Below, one piece after another: positions 16,485-24,384 of a DNA stretch of 64,000 nt. A program made the translations under genes and the position numbers. This stretch comes from Bacteroidales bacterium (GTDB lineage Bacteria; Bacteroidota; Bacteroidia; Bacteroidales; UBA3824). A model generated the notes under the pieces. That model had not been told where the DNA came from. It was given only the letters and a program-made list of their open reading frames with translations, and made no database searches. The stretch lies in NCBI GenBank assembly GCA_016293845.1, contig JAEDDH010000005.1, positions 111,223 through 175,222 of the forward strand, read 5' to 3'. Every line of letters starts with the position of its first letter. The first letter of the stretch is position 1.

Positions 16485-17426
16485 ATGGTATCAAGTTCAA
16501 ACATCAAAATCTTTTCGGGAACCACGTCGCTCTACCTTTCGGAGCAAATAGCCAAGGCATACGGCACCACCCTCGGAAACGTAACAATGAACCACTATTC
16601 CGACGGCGAATATCAACCGAGCCTCAACGAGACTGTCCGTGGCGATTATGTGTTTATAGTTCAGTCTACATTCACTCCCGCCGACAACCTTCTCGAACTC
16701 TTGCTTATGATTGACGCCGCCCGTCGTGCGTCGGCTTACAAGATTGCAGCCGTTATCCCATACTTCGGATTTGCGCGTCAAGACCGCAAAGACAAACCCC
16801 GTGTGGCCATCGGCGCAAAACTCATCGCCAACCTACTTACTAAGGCGGGTGTTGACCGAATAATTACTATGGACCTCCACGCCGACCAAATTCAAGGTTT
16901 CTTCGACGTGCCGGTAGACCATCTCTACTCGTCCACCATATTTGTACCATTTATCAACTCGCTAAAACTCGAAAACCTCGTTATCGCTTCGCCCGACATT
17001 GGCGGTAGCAAACGCGCAAATACTTACAGCAAATTTCTCCAAGTGCCAATGGTTATCTGCCACAAGTATCGCGAAAAAGCCAACGAGGTGAGCGAAATGA
17101 CTGTTATCGGCGATGTTAAGGGCAAAAACGTTATCATCATCGACGACATTATCGACACCGCCGGCACACTCTCAAAGGCTGCCGACTTGATGATGGGCCA
17201 AGGTGCGTTGAGCGTTAGGGCGTTTATCACTCATCCTGTGCTTTCGGGTCCTGCTTACGACCGCATTTCAGAGTCGAAACTTACCGAACTCTACGTTACC
17301 GACACCATTCCCTTGAAAAAACCGCATCCAAAAATCAAGGTTCTCACCGTGGCAAACCTCTTTGCCGAGGTAATCAAAAAAGTGTTCACCTGTCAGTCGA
17401 TAAGCGAAACATCGTATTATAAATGA
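16485..17426 (+). CDS. prs: Ribose-phosphate pyrophosphokinase (PRPP synthetase)
   Basis: A 313-residue cytoplasmic enzyme that makes PRPP from ribose 5-phosphate and ATP for nucleotide, His and Trp synthesis. The N-terminus NIKIFSGTTSLYLSEQIAKAYG is typical. Recognisable features are the FARQDRKDKPR flexible region (about 95), the divalent-ion/PRPP-associated MDLHADQIQGFFDVPVDHLY, and the PRPP-binding loop VIIIDDIIDTAGTLSKAA near residue 220. Full family length. It follows leuS closely, and a promoter for rplY begins just after it. Confidence 0.97.
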   Translation: MVSSSNIKIFSGTTSLYLSEQIAKAYGTTLGNVTMNHYSDGEYQPSLNETVRGDYVFIVQSTFTPADNLLELLLMIDAARRASAYKIAAVIPYFGFARQDRKDKPRVAIGAKLIANLLTKAGVDRIITMDLHADQIQGFFDVPVDHLYSSTIFVPFINSLKLENLVIASPDIGGSKRANTYSKFLQVPMVICHKYREKANEVSEMTVIGDVKGKNVIIIDDIIDTAGTLSKAADLMMGQGALSVRAFITHPVLSGPAYDRISESKLTELYVTDTIPLKKPHPKIKVLTVANLFAEVIKKVFTCQSISETSYYK

Positions 17427-17434
17427 AGATTTTT

Positions 17435-17465
17435 TTTGTAAAAACAAAAAATACATCTATCTTTG
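17435..17465 (+). promoter_or_regulatory. Bacteroidetes-type promoter of rplY
   Basis: TTTG at 17435-17438 and TATCTTTG at 17458-17465, exactly 19 bp apart, is the best consensus promoter in the window. It gives a leader of about 95 nt before rplY. Confidence 0.75.
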
Positions 17466-17566
17466 CACCCGAATTTTCCAATTGGGCGGAAAGCCGCCCG
17501 TGCGATGGGAAATTGAGTAAACAATTTTTATTAACACTCAATTTTGAGTAACACAAATTTAATTAA
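17466..17566 (+). promoter_or_regulatory. Structured leader of rplY
   Basis: The leader contains a GC hairpin GGGCGG/CCGCCC (17484-17499). Downstream, AATTGAGT can pair with a later ACTCAATT, while ACTCAA-TT-TTGAGT can form its own hairpin close to the start codon. The two pairings exclude each other. Control by the L25 protein or by growth state is possible, but no known riboswitch or ribosomal leader is recognised. Confidence 0.4.
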
Positions 17567-18157
17567 ATGAAAGTATTTGAAATCGCTGGTACCAAACGCG
17601 AAAACATCGGTACCAAGTTTGCAAAAGACTTGCGCAAAGAGGGTCTCGTTCCCTGCGTGGCTTACTGCTGCGGCAAGCACATCGACTTCACCGTTAAACA
17701 AAAAGAAATCAACGGCGCTATCTTCACTCCCGAAGTATTCATCGTTAAAATCACTATCGACGGCGAGGTATTCAACACTGTAATCAAAGATATGCAGTTC
17801 CACCCCGTTACCGACGAGGTAATGCACATCGATTTCTACATCTTCAACGATGAGCAGGAAATCACCGTTAAACTTCCTGTTGTATTCGAAGGTCACGCTC
17901 CTGGTGTTAAGGCCGGTGGTAAACTCAAAACAGCTGCCCGCAAACTCAAAGTTACAGGTAAAGCTGCTTGCCTCCCCGAAAGAATCGTTGTTAGCATCGC
18001 TGAACTCGAACTCGAACAGCAGATCAAGGTTCACGACCTCAAATTCGACAATTATCGTATTTCCGACCCGCAGGATATGCTTCTCTGCCGCATCGTAGCT
18101 ACTCGTGCTACACAGCAGGCAGCTGCCGACGACGGCGGAAAGAAGAAAAAGAAGTAG
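17567..18157 (+). CDS. rplY: 50S ribosomal protein L25/general stress protein Ctc
   Basis: A 196-residue protein of the long (Ctc/TL5) form. The N-terminal 5S-rRNA-binding domain (MKVFEIAGTKRENIGTKFAK, about 1-90) is followed by the C-terminal beta domain (about 95-180, KLPVVFEGHAPGVKAGGKL) and a lysine-rich tail. It binds the 5S rRNA loop E region of the large subunit. A dedicated promoter and a downstream hairpin terminator make it its own transcription unit, with pth read from beyond the terminator or by read-through. The rplY-pth order is common in bacteria. Confidence 0.96.
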   Translation: MKVFEIAGTKRENIGTKFAKDLRKEGLVPCVAYCCGKHIDFTVKQKEINGAIFTPEVFIVKITIDGEVFNTVIKDMQFHPVTDEVMHIDFYIFNDEQEITVKLPVVFEGHAPGVKAGGKLKTAARKLKVTGKAACLPERIVVSIAELELEQQIKVHDLKFDNYRISDPQDMLLCRIVATRATQQAAADDGGKKKKK

Positions 18158-18189
18158 TTTGCATAGTAATAAAAGTTTTTAGACTTTCG

Positions 18190-18219
18190 GAGACGGCACT
18201 TTCTGCCGTCTCTGTTTTT
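18190..18219 (+). terminator. Terminator of rplY
   Basis: Stem GAGACGGCA (18190-18198) with TGCCGTCTC (18204-18212), loop CTTTC, followed by TGTTTTTA. It lies between rplY and pth, so some read-through or an internal promoter is needed for pth. Confidence 0.8.
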
Positions 18220-18232
18220 ATAATTAAAAGCA

Positions 18233-18796
18233 GTGAAATACCTTATTGCAGGTCTCGGAAATATCGGAGCCGAATACCGGGACACACGCCACAACATTGG
18301 CTTCAAAATCGCCGACGCTCTTGCCGCCGACGCTGGTGCGCAGTTCTCATCCGACCGCTATGCCGATGTGGCGCAGTTTAAATACCGCGGCAATCCCGTT
18401 ACCATTATCAAGCCGTCTACTTTTATGAACCTTAGCGGCAAGGCTGTCAGTTATTGGCTCAAAGAGGAAAACATTCCAGTAGAAAACCTCATTGTATGTG
18501 TCGACGACCTTGCGTTGCCTTTTGGTGTTATCCGCTTGAGGGCAAACGGCAGCGAGGCAGGACACAACGGACTTAAAAATATTACCGAACTGCTCGGTAC
18601 TCAAAATTATGCGCGTCTGCGTTTTGGTATCGGAAACGATTTTGCCAAGGGTCATCAGGTAGATTTTGTGCTTGGAAAGTGGAATTTTGAAGAACTCAAC
18701 CGTATTCAAGAACGCTCAAAAATCACCACCGAGGCTCTTTACAGTTTCATTACCAACGGCATACAACGCACTATGAATATGTACAACGGCAAATAA
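18233..18796 (+). CDS. pth: Peptidyl-tRNA hydrolase
   Basis: A 187-residue enzyme that frees peptide from peptidyl-tRNA dropped by stalled ribosomes. The start is GTG at 18233, giving MKYLIAGLGNIGAEYRDTRHNIGF with the catalytic His in TRHNIGF (about residue 20). The conserved Asn of KPSTFMNLSGKAV, the VCVDDLALPFG loop and the GSEAGHNGLKNI motif are all present. Full length for the family. It is followed 18 bp later by the S4-domain gene, so the two are probably co-transcribed as translation quality-control genes. Confidence 0.97.
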   Translation: MKYLIAGLGNIGAEYRDTRHNIGFKIADALAADAGAQFSSDRYADVAQFKYRGNPVTIIKPSTFMNLSGKAVSYWLKEENIPVENLIVCVDDLALPFGVIRLRANGSEAGHNGLKNITELLGTQNYARLRFGIGNDFAKGHQVDFVLGKWNFEELNRIQERSKITTEALYSFITNGIQRTMNMYNGK

Positions 18797-18814
18797 CCTT
18801 TAAACCAAACCATT

Positions 18815-19267
18815 ATGGCAGAAGAAAACTCCGAAATGCGGATCGACAAATTTCTATTCAACGTCCGCTTATTTAAAACCCGTTCGCTTGCCGCCGACGC
18901 TTGTGGCAAGGGTCGCATCCTTATCAACGGTGCGGCTGTAAAACCCGCCCGAGTTGTACGTCCCGACGATGAAATCAGCGTAAAGGTAAATCCTGTTTAC
19001 CGCCGCTACAAGGTGCTTCAATTGCTCCGTGGACGTGTGGGTGCAGCCAAAGTACCAGATTATATCACCGAAACCACCTCTGAGGACGATTTATTTAAAC
19101 TAAAAATGATGACCGAGATGGGGCGTTTTTCGTTTGGCAAACGCGACCGAGGAGCTGGACGTCCTACCAAAAAAGACCGCCGCGAAATCGACCGCCTATA
19201 CGATTCGGACGACGAATATGATATGCTCGACGGCTTTATGCCTGATTTCGACAATGACGATGAATAA
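18815..19267 (+). CDS. S4-domain RNA-binding protein (Hsp15/HslR-like)
   Basis: A 150-residue protein with an N-terminal S4 domain (MRIDKFLFNVRLFKTRSLAADA, then GRILINGAAVKPARVV) at about residues 8-65. A basic middle follows (GAGRPTKKDRREIDRLYD) and the tail is acidic (DDEYDMLDGFMPDFDNDDE). The S4 part matches Hsp15, which binds 50S subunits carrying stalled peptidyl-tRNA. This fits the adjacent peptidyl-tRNA hydrolase. The acidic tail is typical of Bacteroidetes members. The Hsp15 function itself is inferred. Confidence 0.85.
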   Translation: MAEENSEMRIDKFLFNVRLFKTRSLAADACGKGRILINGAAVKPARVVRPDDEISVKVNPVYRRYKVLQLLRGRVGAAKVPDYITETTSEDDLFKLKMMTEMGRFSFGKRDRGAGRPTKKDRREIDRLYDSDDEYDMLDGFMPDFDNDDE

Positions 19268-19273
19268 AAAAAA

Positions 19274-19295
19274 GGGACGCACCAAGGCGCGTCCC
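19274..19295. terminator. Bidirectional terminator
   Basis: Stem GGGACGC (19274-19280) with GCGTCCC (19289-19295). The A-run at 19266-19273 gives a U-run for transcripts coming from the minus strand, so it mainly serves the convergent small secreted-protein gene. It also closes the S4 gene. Confidence 0.6.
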
Positions 19296-19323
19296 ATGTG
19301 TGTGAAAACTATAGGCTATCAAC

Positions 19324-19691
19324 TTACTTTCTGATTTTTACCTCGGCAGGTACGTCAAAAATGCCTTCGGGAATTGCTGCGTTTTCGTCAAATGAATCCA
19401 CAACAGTTTCGATCTGAAACATTCCGCCGTCTACCACTGTTTTGATAGCGAATCCTTTCCAAACCCAAACGGTAGATGCTACCGACATACCCATCTGTTC
19501 GGTGTTAACTTCGTATTTTTTGCAGGGATAGCAGTTTACAATTTCTTCTCCTTTCTCTTTGATTTTGTGTTTCTTAACTATTTCGGGAGTAAGATTGAGG
19601 AAGTACCAAATTCGTAACGTGCTTTTTGAGCGTTGGCAGCGGCTGTGCAGAATACCATTGCGGCAGCAGCTAAAATCATTTTTACTTTCAT
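19324..19691 (-). pseudogene. Small secreted protein with one frameshift
   Basis: Reading from the ATG at 19691 gives MKVKMILAAAAMVFCTAAANAQ, a clean signal peptide, but the frame stops after 37 residues. In the next frame a coherent 80-residue sequence follows without a break from about 19640 to the stop at 19324, including NCYPCKKYEVNTEQMGM and VDSFDENAAIPEGIFDVPAEV. The total length is not a multiple of three, so one base has been lost near 19620-19640. The combined product would be about 120 residues, periplasmic, with a CxxC pair. I do not recognise the family. The C-terminal pattern (xPxGIFDVP) resembles short outer-membrane lipoprotein-associated proteins. It may be a decayed gene or carry a sequencing error. 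Confidence 0.6.
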
Positions 19692-19827
19692 TTCAGTTCA
19701 GTTTTAAATATTAAACAATTGTCATTTCGTTTTTCTATTGCAAACTTAACTTAATAAAAGGTGATATAGATTTTTTTTAGATGAAGGGCTGTAATTGGCC
19801 GATAAACCGCCGATTTTTGTAGACGAG

Positions 19828-20460
19828 TTATTTGGCGATATCAATTGCAAGGCGCACACTTAACTTTAATGCCGATGTTACGCAGCCACGCGCAGGCCAT
19901 ATAAAAGCAGAGTTGAAACTTAAAAACGAGTCGCCGGTTTGCCAATATCCGCCTTCGCAGCTGAGGTTCATAGGCAGAAATATCGCTCCTATATTTGCCA
20001 ATTCTGTCCACTGATTATTAGTAATAACGTTGAGTGTGGTGGGGTCGATGCTGGTATTGGTAAGGCATATTTGATCGTCCCACGGTTTTATCGATTGCGG
20101 AGTTATGTGGTTGAAATTGATAGCATTATTGTAATTGTCGGGTAAAAGAATTACACCCTTTTTGCCATCAACCGTAGCCCACAAAATCAAGTTTATGGCG
20201 TTTTTGCGTTTTAAAACAATGTATTGCCACTCGTAGGCGGTAAGTAAACGCCAACCATCTGATATATTTCCATATTGGTTGAAATCAAACAAATCAGAAT
20301 CTCCATTTTTGAGATTTTCGGTTGCAAACACCACCTTTTGCGAGTCGCTTACCGAAAATTCGCCGCTGTGTGGTTCTTTGATAGAATTATTGTTGCTGCA
20401 AGATATTAAAACACATAAAGATACAAACGCTATCAAAAGTAGCGGTGATGATTTTTTCAT
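19828..20460 (-). CDS. FISUMP/FGE-like surface lipoprotein
   Basis: A 210-residue lipoprotein with the signal MKKSSPLLLIAFVSLCVLIS and lipobox cysteine at residue 21 (LISC). The mature part begins FSVSDSQKVVFATENLKNG and continues GWRLLTAYEWQYIVLKRKNA, GKKGVILLPDNYNNAINF, WTELANIGAIFLPMN and ALKLSVRLAIDIAK. This series matches the repeated Bacteroidetes/Fibrobacter family often labelled FISUMP or formylglycine-enzyme-like surface proteins, although several core blocks are shortened here. It starts 3 bp after the stop of a decayed T9SS-type gene on the same strand, so the two were one operon. A surface-exposed role of unknown purpose is likely. Confidence 0.7.
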   Translation of the reverse strand: MKKSSPLLLIAFVSLCVLISCSNNNSIKEPHSGEFSVSDSQKVVFATENLKNGDSDLFDFNQYGNISDGWRLLTAYEWQYIVLKRKNAINLILWATVDGKKGVILLPDNYNNAINFNHITPQSIKPWDDQICLTNTSIDPTTLNVITNNQWTELANIGAIFLPMNLSCEGGYWQTGDSFLSFNSAFIWPARGCVTSALKLSVRLAIDIAK

Positions 20461-20462
20461 TT

Positions 20463-21345
20463 CTACCTCACTATTAATTTAAAAGACTGTTTGTTGCTCG
20501 ACGACATCAACGCGCCTGTGTAAAAACCACGAGGCAGGCTGAGTGTGGTTTGCAGTTTGGTAACGGTAAGTTTTTTTATAATATTGCCCTTGCTGTTGGA
20601 TATTATCATAGAGTATTCTGTATCAGGGTCAAAATTGTTGATTATTGTTGAGCAATGCCCAATACGAGCCTTTGAGTGTGGATTCGGTGAAGTCTTTGCG
20701 TGAACCGTTGTTGAGTTTCTCGTCTGTTTCTTGGCCGTTGCGATACCATTGGTATGTATTCATCAGCAACTGCATCTTTTTCAAAATTCCATTCAGTACC
20801 GTCTTCATACGTATCAGTGGTATACCAACCTTTTAGTACAAATTTCATCGGATACCAATCATTAGATATGGTGGGGTTAGTAACATACTCTTTTGGAATA
20901 ATAGTGTTATTTTTTACATATTGTGTTCGCTCTCCCAAATACCACGTAATCGGGTCGCGTCATTCTTGTGGCTTATCATCATTAAATGCAACTGGATAAT
21001 ACGAATCAATAATACAATCACTATTTTCCACAGTATACTTATACACATAATATTGTAAATCTACATCGAAATAATAATCACTTGCAGGTGAAAAATCAAA
21101 ATAAGCCTCATTATCATTAAAAAGGGCATTTTGTAGACCTCTGTCAGACACTCTGAAAAACACAGTTGCACCGTTGTCAAAATAACCCTCATTAGGCTTG
21201 CTCGGATCAGTAGGATAACTTCCATCGCAAAACTCTGTGCCATACGTAATGACAACCTTATACTGCTGAGCCCATACCTCAATTGGTATAACCGCTGTTA
21301 GCAAAGTAATGACAAATGCTAATTTTGTAGCAAGAATTTCAATTA
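20463..21345 (-). pseudogene. Decayed cell-surface protein with InlB-type repeat and T9SS-like tail
   Basis: Pieced together from the minus strand. A signal-peptide-like KLAFVITLLTAVIPIEVWAQ has no usable start codon. A beta-rich domain follows, then an in-frame TGA at 20960-20962, then KFVLKGWYTTDTYEDGTEWN, which fits a Listeria-Bacteroides (InlB B-type) repeat. A frame change near 20760 leads to YQWYRNGQETDEKLNNGS, and another near 20640 leads to a C-terminal tail ending GFYTGALMSSSNKQSFKLIVR. That tail resembles a type IX secretion sorting domain. Missing start, one nonsense codon and two frame breaks make this a clear pseudogene. It was probably secreted by T9SS together with the adjacent lipoprotein. 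Confidence 0.7.
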
Positions 21346-21419
21346 TAGTTTGATTATTTGTATGATTAAACGGGTGTATATTTATTTTGCAATAATACAG
21401 AAAAAAATAGAAATAAAAA

Positions 21420-21447
21420 TAGAGGCGCAAAATTTTTTGCGCCTCTA
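21420..21447 (-). terminator. Terminator of tRNA-Leu (perfect 13-bp hairpin)
   Basis: TAGAGGCGCAAAA and TTTTGCGCCTCTA are separated by two bases. On the minus strand it lies 8 bp after the tRNA end and is followed by TTTTTATTTC. Its outer GTAGAG-like ends recall the dispersed palindromes near 48.2 and 62.6 kb. Confidence 0.7.
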
Positions 21448-21454
21448 CTTTCTG

Positions 21455-21538
21455 TACCCCGGGCCGGGATCGAACCGGCAAGGATGTTACTCCATTGGTG
21501 TTTGAGACCAACGCGTCTACCAATTCCGCCACCAGGGC
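21455..21538 (-). tRNA. tRNA-Leu (anticodon CAA)
   Basis: On the minus strand, GCCCTGG pairs with CCGGGGT (two G-U pairs) as the acceptor stem. The D-arm follows (GCGGAATTGGTAGACGC). The anticodon stem-loop is TTGGT-CTCAAAC-ACCAA with CAA at the decoding position. A long variable arm (TGGAGTAACATCC) is typical of Leu, and the T-arm carries GGTTCGATCC. The CCA end is not encoded, as usual in Bacteroidetes. A hairpin terminator follows directly. It decodes UUG. Confidence 0.95.
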
Positions 21539-21575
21539 AAGGTGGTTTTCACGGCGCAAATGTAGAGGTTTTTTA

Positions 21576-22547
21576 TTATTGTGCAAAGTTTTTTTGATGT
21601 TTTTTTTGTGGAATATACAAAAATGTTCCTATAATGCATGGTATCAGTATGTTGATAATCCAAAGTAATGCCGAAGATGCTGCGGGCAACAGTGGGTTGG
21701 GAGAGTAGGGGGCGAGTATCAATGCCGATACCGAACATCTTACCCCTAATTCGGCAAGGGCAGGACGCGGCACAAAACTTATTATGCCGTAAATCAAAAA
21801 TATCGCCGCATATCCGTCGATGATGCCAATGTTGATGCCTAACGCCTTTATAACAAGATAGTTTTGTGAGCAGTAAATAAAAAATCGTATTGCACTTAAT
21901 ATTAATAATGTGTTTTGTTCTTGGCGGTTGTATCGTGCAAAAAACTCTAATTTTGGTGCAAATTTTTTAGTGAGACGGTATTTTTGAGTTGTTGGCACAA
22001 ATTTTTTCGGGTGGTAAAACAATGCTGTAATCAATGCCGCTCCTATCAATGCCACTATGCCAAACAAGGGTTTTGTAAGGAATTCTTCGTGGATAAATCG
22101 TGTGCCATTGGCAGAAAAATAAAACGACGTGGCTGCTGTAAATATCAACATTACAGGCATTTGACTAATGCCGTTGTAAATCGTTGCTATGCCACCTTCC
22201 ACTCGGTGCTGAGTGTTGAGTACAGTGGGTCGTCCTACTGTTTCGCCTAAGCGGTTGGGAGTAAATGTTGACGGTGGAATGCCTTTTAAAACTCCTTTGA
22301 TTGCGGTTTTTAACGATATTTCTTGTATCGGCTTAACGGCAAAGAGCCATTTCACCGACTCTATCAGCCAATTGGGTAAAACAAGAATTGCCGCCATAGC
22401 GAAAAGGTTGAGCCTTATATCGCTAAACCCATTTATTTGATAATATTCTTTAAGTTGTTCGATGTGGGGAATTGATATTTTGTAGAGAAACACATAAAAT
22501 CCTGCTACTGCTAATATTTTTAAAGCGAGAATTACTCTTTTTTTCAT
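21576..22547 (-). CDS. UPF0104/LPG-synthase-TM flippase-like membrane protein
   Basis: A 323-residue protein with about eight membrane segments and the family core FTPNRLGETVGRPTVLN followed by a conserved hydrophobic bundle. It belongs to the same superfamily as the membrane domain of lysylphosphatidylglycerol synthase (MprF) and AglD, whose members flip lipids or serve as lipid-linked transferases. No aminoacyl-transfer domain is attached. The gene starts 4 bp after the stop of a second family member, so both are co-transcribed. A terminator-like tRNA cluster follows. The lipid substrate is unknown. Confidence 0.8.
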   Translation of the reverse strand: MKKRVILALKILAVAGFYVFLYKISIPHIEQLKEYYQINGFSDIRLNLFAMAAILVLPNWLIESVKWLFAVKPIQEISLKTAIKGVLKGIPPSTFTPNRLGETVGRPTVLNTQHRVEGGIATIYNGISQMPVMLIFTAATSFYFSANGTRFIHEEFLTKPLFGIVALIGAALITALFYHPKKFVPTTQKYRLTKKFAPKLEFFARYNRQEQNTLLILSAIRFFIYCSQNYLVIKALGINIGIIDGYAAIFLIYGIISFVPRPALAELGVRCSVSALILAPYSPNPLLPAASSALLWIINILIPCIIGTFLYIPQKKHQKNFAQ

Positions 22548-22551
22548 ATTA

Positions 22552-23589
22552 TCAGGATTTTAGCGGAGGTGTATCTTCTTGGTCTACAATAGGTTCGTAG
22601 TCTTTGTTGATTACTGGCAGCAATATCAGCGATAGTGCGCCGAGTATTATAAACGATATATCTTGCAGTCCGTGAATCACAAGGGCGAATGCTCTGCCGT
22701 CGGGGTCGCGTTTTACGCCGTACATTGCAAGTGTTTCTATTACAATAAAATGCCACGTTCCCATACCTCCGGGCGAGGGCACTATTACTCCAAAAGTAGC
22801 AAGCACAAACACCATCAATCCTGTTATGAGGGTAAGGTGTTCGGTAAATCCAAATGCCTTGAATCCTAAATACACGGCGTAGCAATAGACAAAATTGATG
22901 TAAATACTGTGTAATATAAATAAGGTGCGGTGTTTTAGGTGAAGAATTGTGGTGAGTCCGTCGCGAAACTGCTGCCAAATACCGTTGATTTTGTCGCCAA
23001 TGCCAAAAATATTTCGGCGTATAGCCAAGCGGAAAAGCCAAATTCCAACGGCTGCTAATACTATAAGTATCAACGAAATAGGTATAATATATTGTTTAAT
23101 GAGTTCAATTCGTTCGCTAATTCCCGGGTTGGCGGCTATCATTTCCGACACAAATCCCCACTGACTTGCAAGCACTATGGTCGACACTATTAATATTATG
23201 GTCAAATCGGCTATGCGCTCCGTTACCACCGTACCCAAACACCGTGCAAATGGTATTTTTTCGTATTTTGAAACTATTCCGCAGCGCAATACTTCGCCCG
23301 ATCGAGGAATGGCTAAGTTGCTGAGATACATTACCAAAACCGACATAAAAAGGTTGATTCCCCTTGGCTTGTATCCAAATGGTTCTAAAAGTAGCCTCCA
23401 ACGTGCCGCACGACTATAATGCGCTGTAAGATAGAAAATTGCAATAGCCACAATCCATCCCCAACGAGTGCCTTCGAGTGCGTTGATGAGCGTGCCTAAA
23501 TCCTGACCTCGGTATGCGAGCCAAAATAGTAGTACGCCAATGGCGAAAAACACTGTTATTCTGATTCCTTTTTTAAGTCTGCCATCCAT
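22552..23589 (-). CDS. UPF0104/LPG-synthase-TM flippase-like membrane protein (first of a pair)
   Basis: A 345-residue polytopic protein beginning MDGRLKKGIRITVFFAIGVL. The family signature YLSNLAIPRSGEVLRCGIVSKYE is near residue 95, and FVLATFGVIVPSPGGMGTWH near residue 285. Both are hallmarks of the LPG_synthase_TM/UPF0104 family. It and the downstream 323-residue homologue are different enough to be old paralogues. A shared operon with no other genes suggests a two-subunit or two-step lipid transport function at the inner membrane. This is inferred from arrangement only. Confidence 0.85.
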   Translation of the reverse strand: MDGRLKKGIRITVFFAIGVLLFWLAYRGQDLGTLINALEGTRWGWIVAIAIFYLTAHYSRAARWRLLLEPFGYKPRGINLFMSVLVMYLSNLAIPRSGEVLRCGIVSKYEKIPFARCLGTVVTERIADLTIILIVSTIVLASQWGFVSEMIAANPGISERIELIKQYIIPISLILIVLAAVGIWLFRLAIRRNIFGIGDKINGIWQQFRDGLTTILHLKHRTLFILHSIYINFVYCYAVYLGFKAFGFTEHLTLITGLMVFVLATFGVIVPSPGGMGTWHFIVIETLAMYGVKRDPDGRAFALVIHGLQDISFIILGALSLILLPVINKDYEPIVDQEDTPPLKS

Positions 23590-23682
23590 TTTGGGTACTT
23601 TTGAGCGGCAAAATTAAAAAAAAATTAAAAATTTGCCTCCGTTTTACAAATTATCCTTATATTTGGATAGTAAAATAATCCA

Positions 23683-24348
23683 ATGTTTATGAAGCATATA
23701 TTATTGTCGCTTATATTGTTGTGTATCGCAGTGTCGTTGCATTCGCAGACCAAGCAAGTCTACGATGAGGATTTTGTGTTTACCGACGGGCTGTATCTCA
23801 ATAAGGAGATGATGCAAAAAAACAAACCAGTAGACAAGGCTCGTGTAAAAAGTCAAATCGATCCAAACGAACTTGCTTTTTTCGACTATCTTACTCAGGA
23901 AAACACAATTACGCTGTTCGACGAGGTGGGCAACGAGATTACTGTTAAAACATCGTCGCTGTGGGGCTACTGCTCGGGCGGCATTATCTACGTTTATCAC
24001 AACGGATATTTCAACCGTGTGGGCATTGTGGGCAGCATTTGCCATTTTCTCGGAACAAAAACCTATATCAATTCGCGCGACCCATTCTACGGAGGTATGT
24101 ACGGGCGATATGGTATGTACGGTCCTGCTTACACCACGTCTACTGAGGCACAGCAATATTTGCTCAATTTTGAAACCGGCGACATTCTTGAATACAATGC
24201 CAGCAACCTTGAGCAGATGCTTATGAAAGACCCCGAACTCCACGACGAGTTTGCCGACCTCAAACGCAAAAAACGCAACGCAAAACTTTTTTACTATATG
24301 CGAAAGTTTAACGAAAAACACCCTTTGTATATACCTGTTTATGAATAA
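23683..24348 (+). CDS. Secreted protein of unknown function, Gly/Tyr-rich loop
   Basis: A 221-residue protein with the signal KHILLSLILLCIAVSLHSQ. The mature part has a beta-rich region (ITLFDEVGNEITVKTSSLWGYCSGG), an unusual flexible loop rich in Gly/Tyr (FYGGMYGRYGMYGPAY, about 145-160) and a helical, lysine-rich C-terminus. No catalytic motif is visible. It is followed 36 bp later by another exported protein, so the two may be co-expressed. The family resembles unnamed Bacteroidetes periplasmic proteins. The function is unknown. Either the ATG at 23683 or the one at 23689 can be the start. Confidence 0.7.
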   Translation: MFMKHILLSLILLCIAVSLHSQTKQVYDEDFVFTDGLYLNKEMMQKNKPVDKARVKSQIDPNELAFFDYLTQENTITLFDEVGNEITVKTSSLWGYCSGGIIYVYHNGYFNRVGIVGSICHFLGTKTYINSRDPFYGGMYGRYGMYGPAYTTSTEAQQYLLNFETGDILEYNASNLEQMLMKDPELHDEFADLKRKKRNAKLFYYMRKFNEKHPLYIPVYE

Positions 24349-24384
24349 ATTATCTATTGTTTAACAATATAAAACCTAATTTTT

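Noticed and set aside
20960..21586. 208-codon protein starting inside tRNA-Leu
   Set aside because: The first half is translated tRNA and spacer. Only the part from about 21345 downward resembles an exported protein, and it lacks a start codon.
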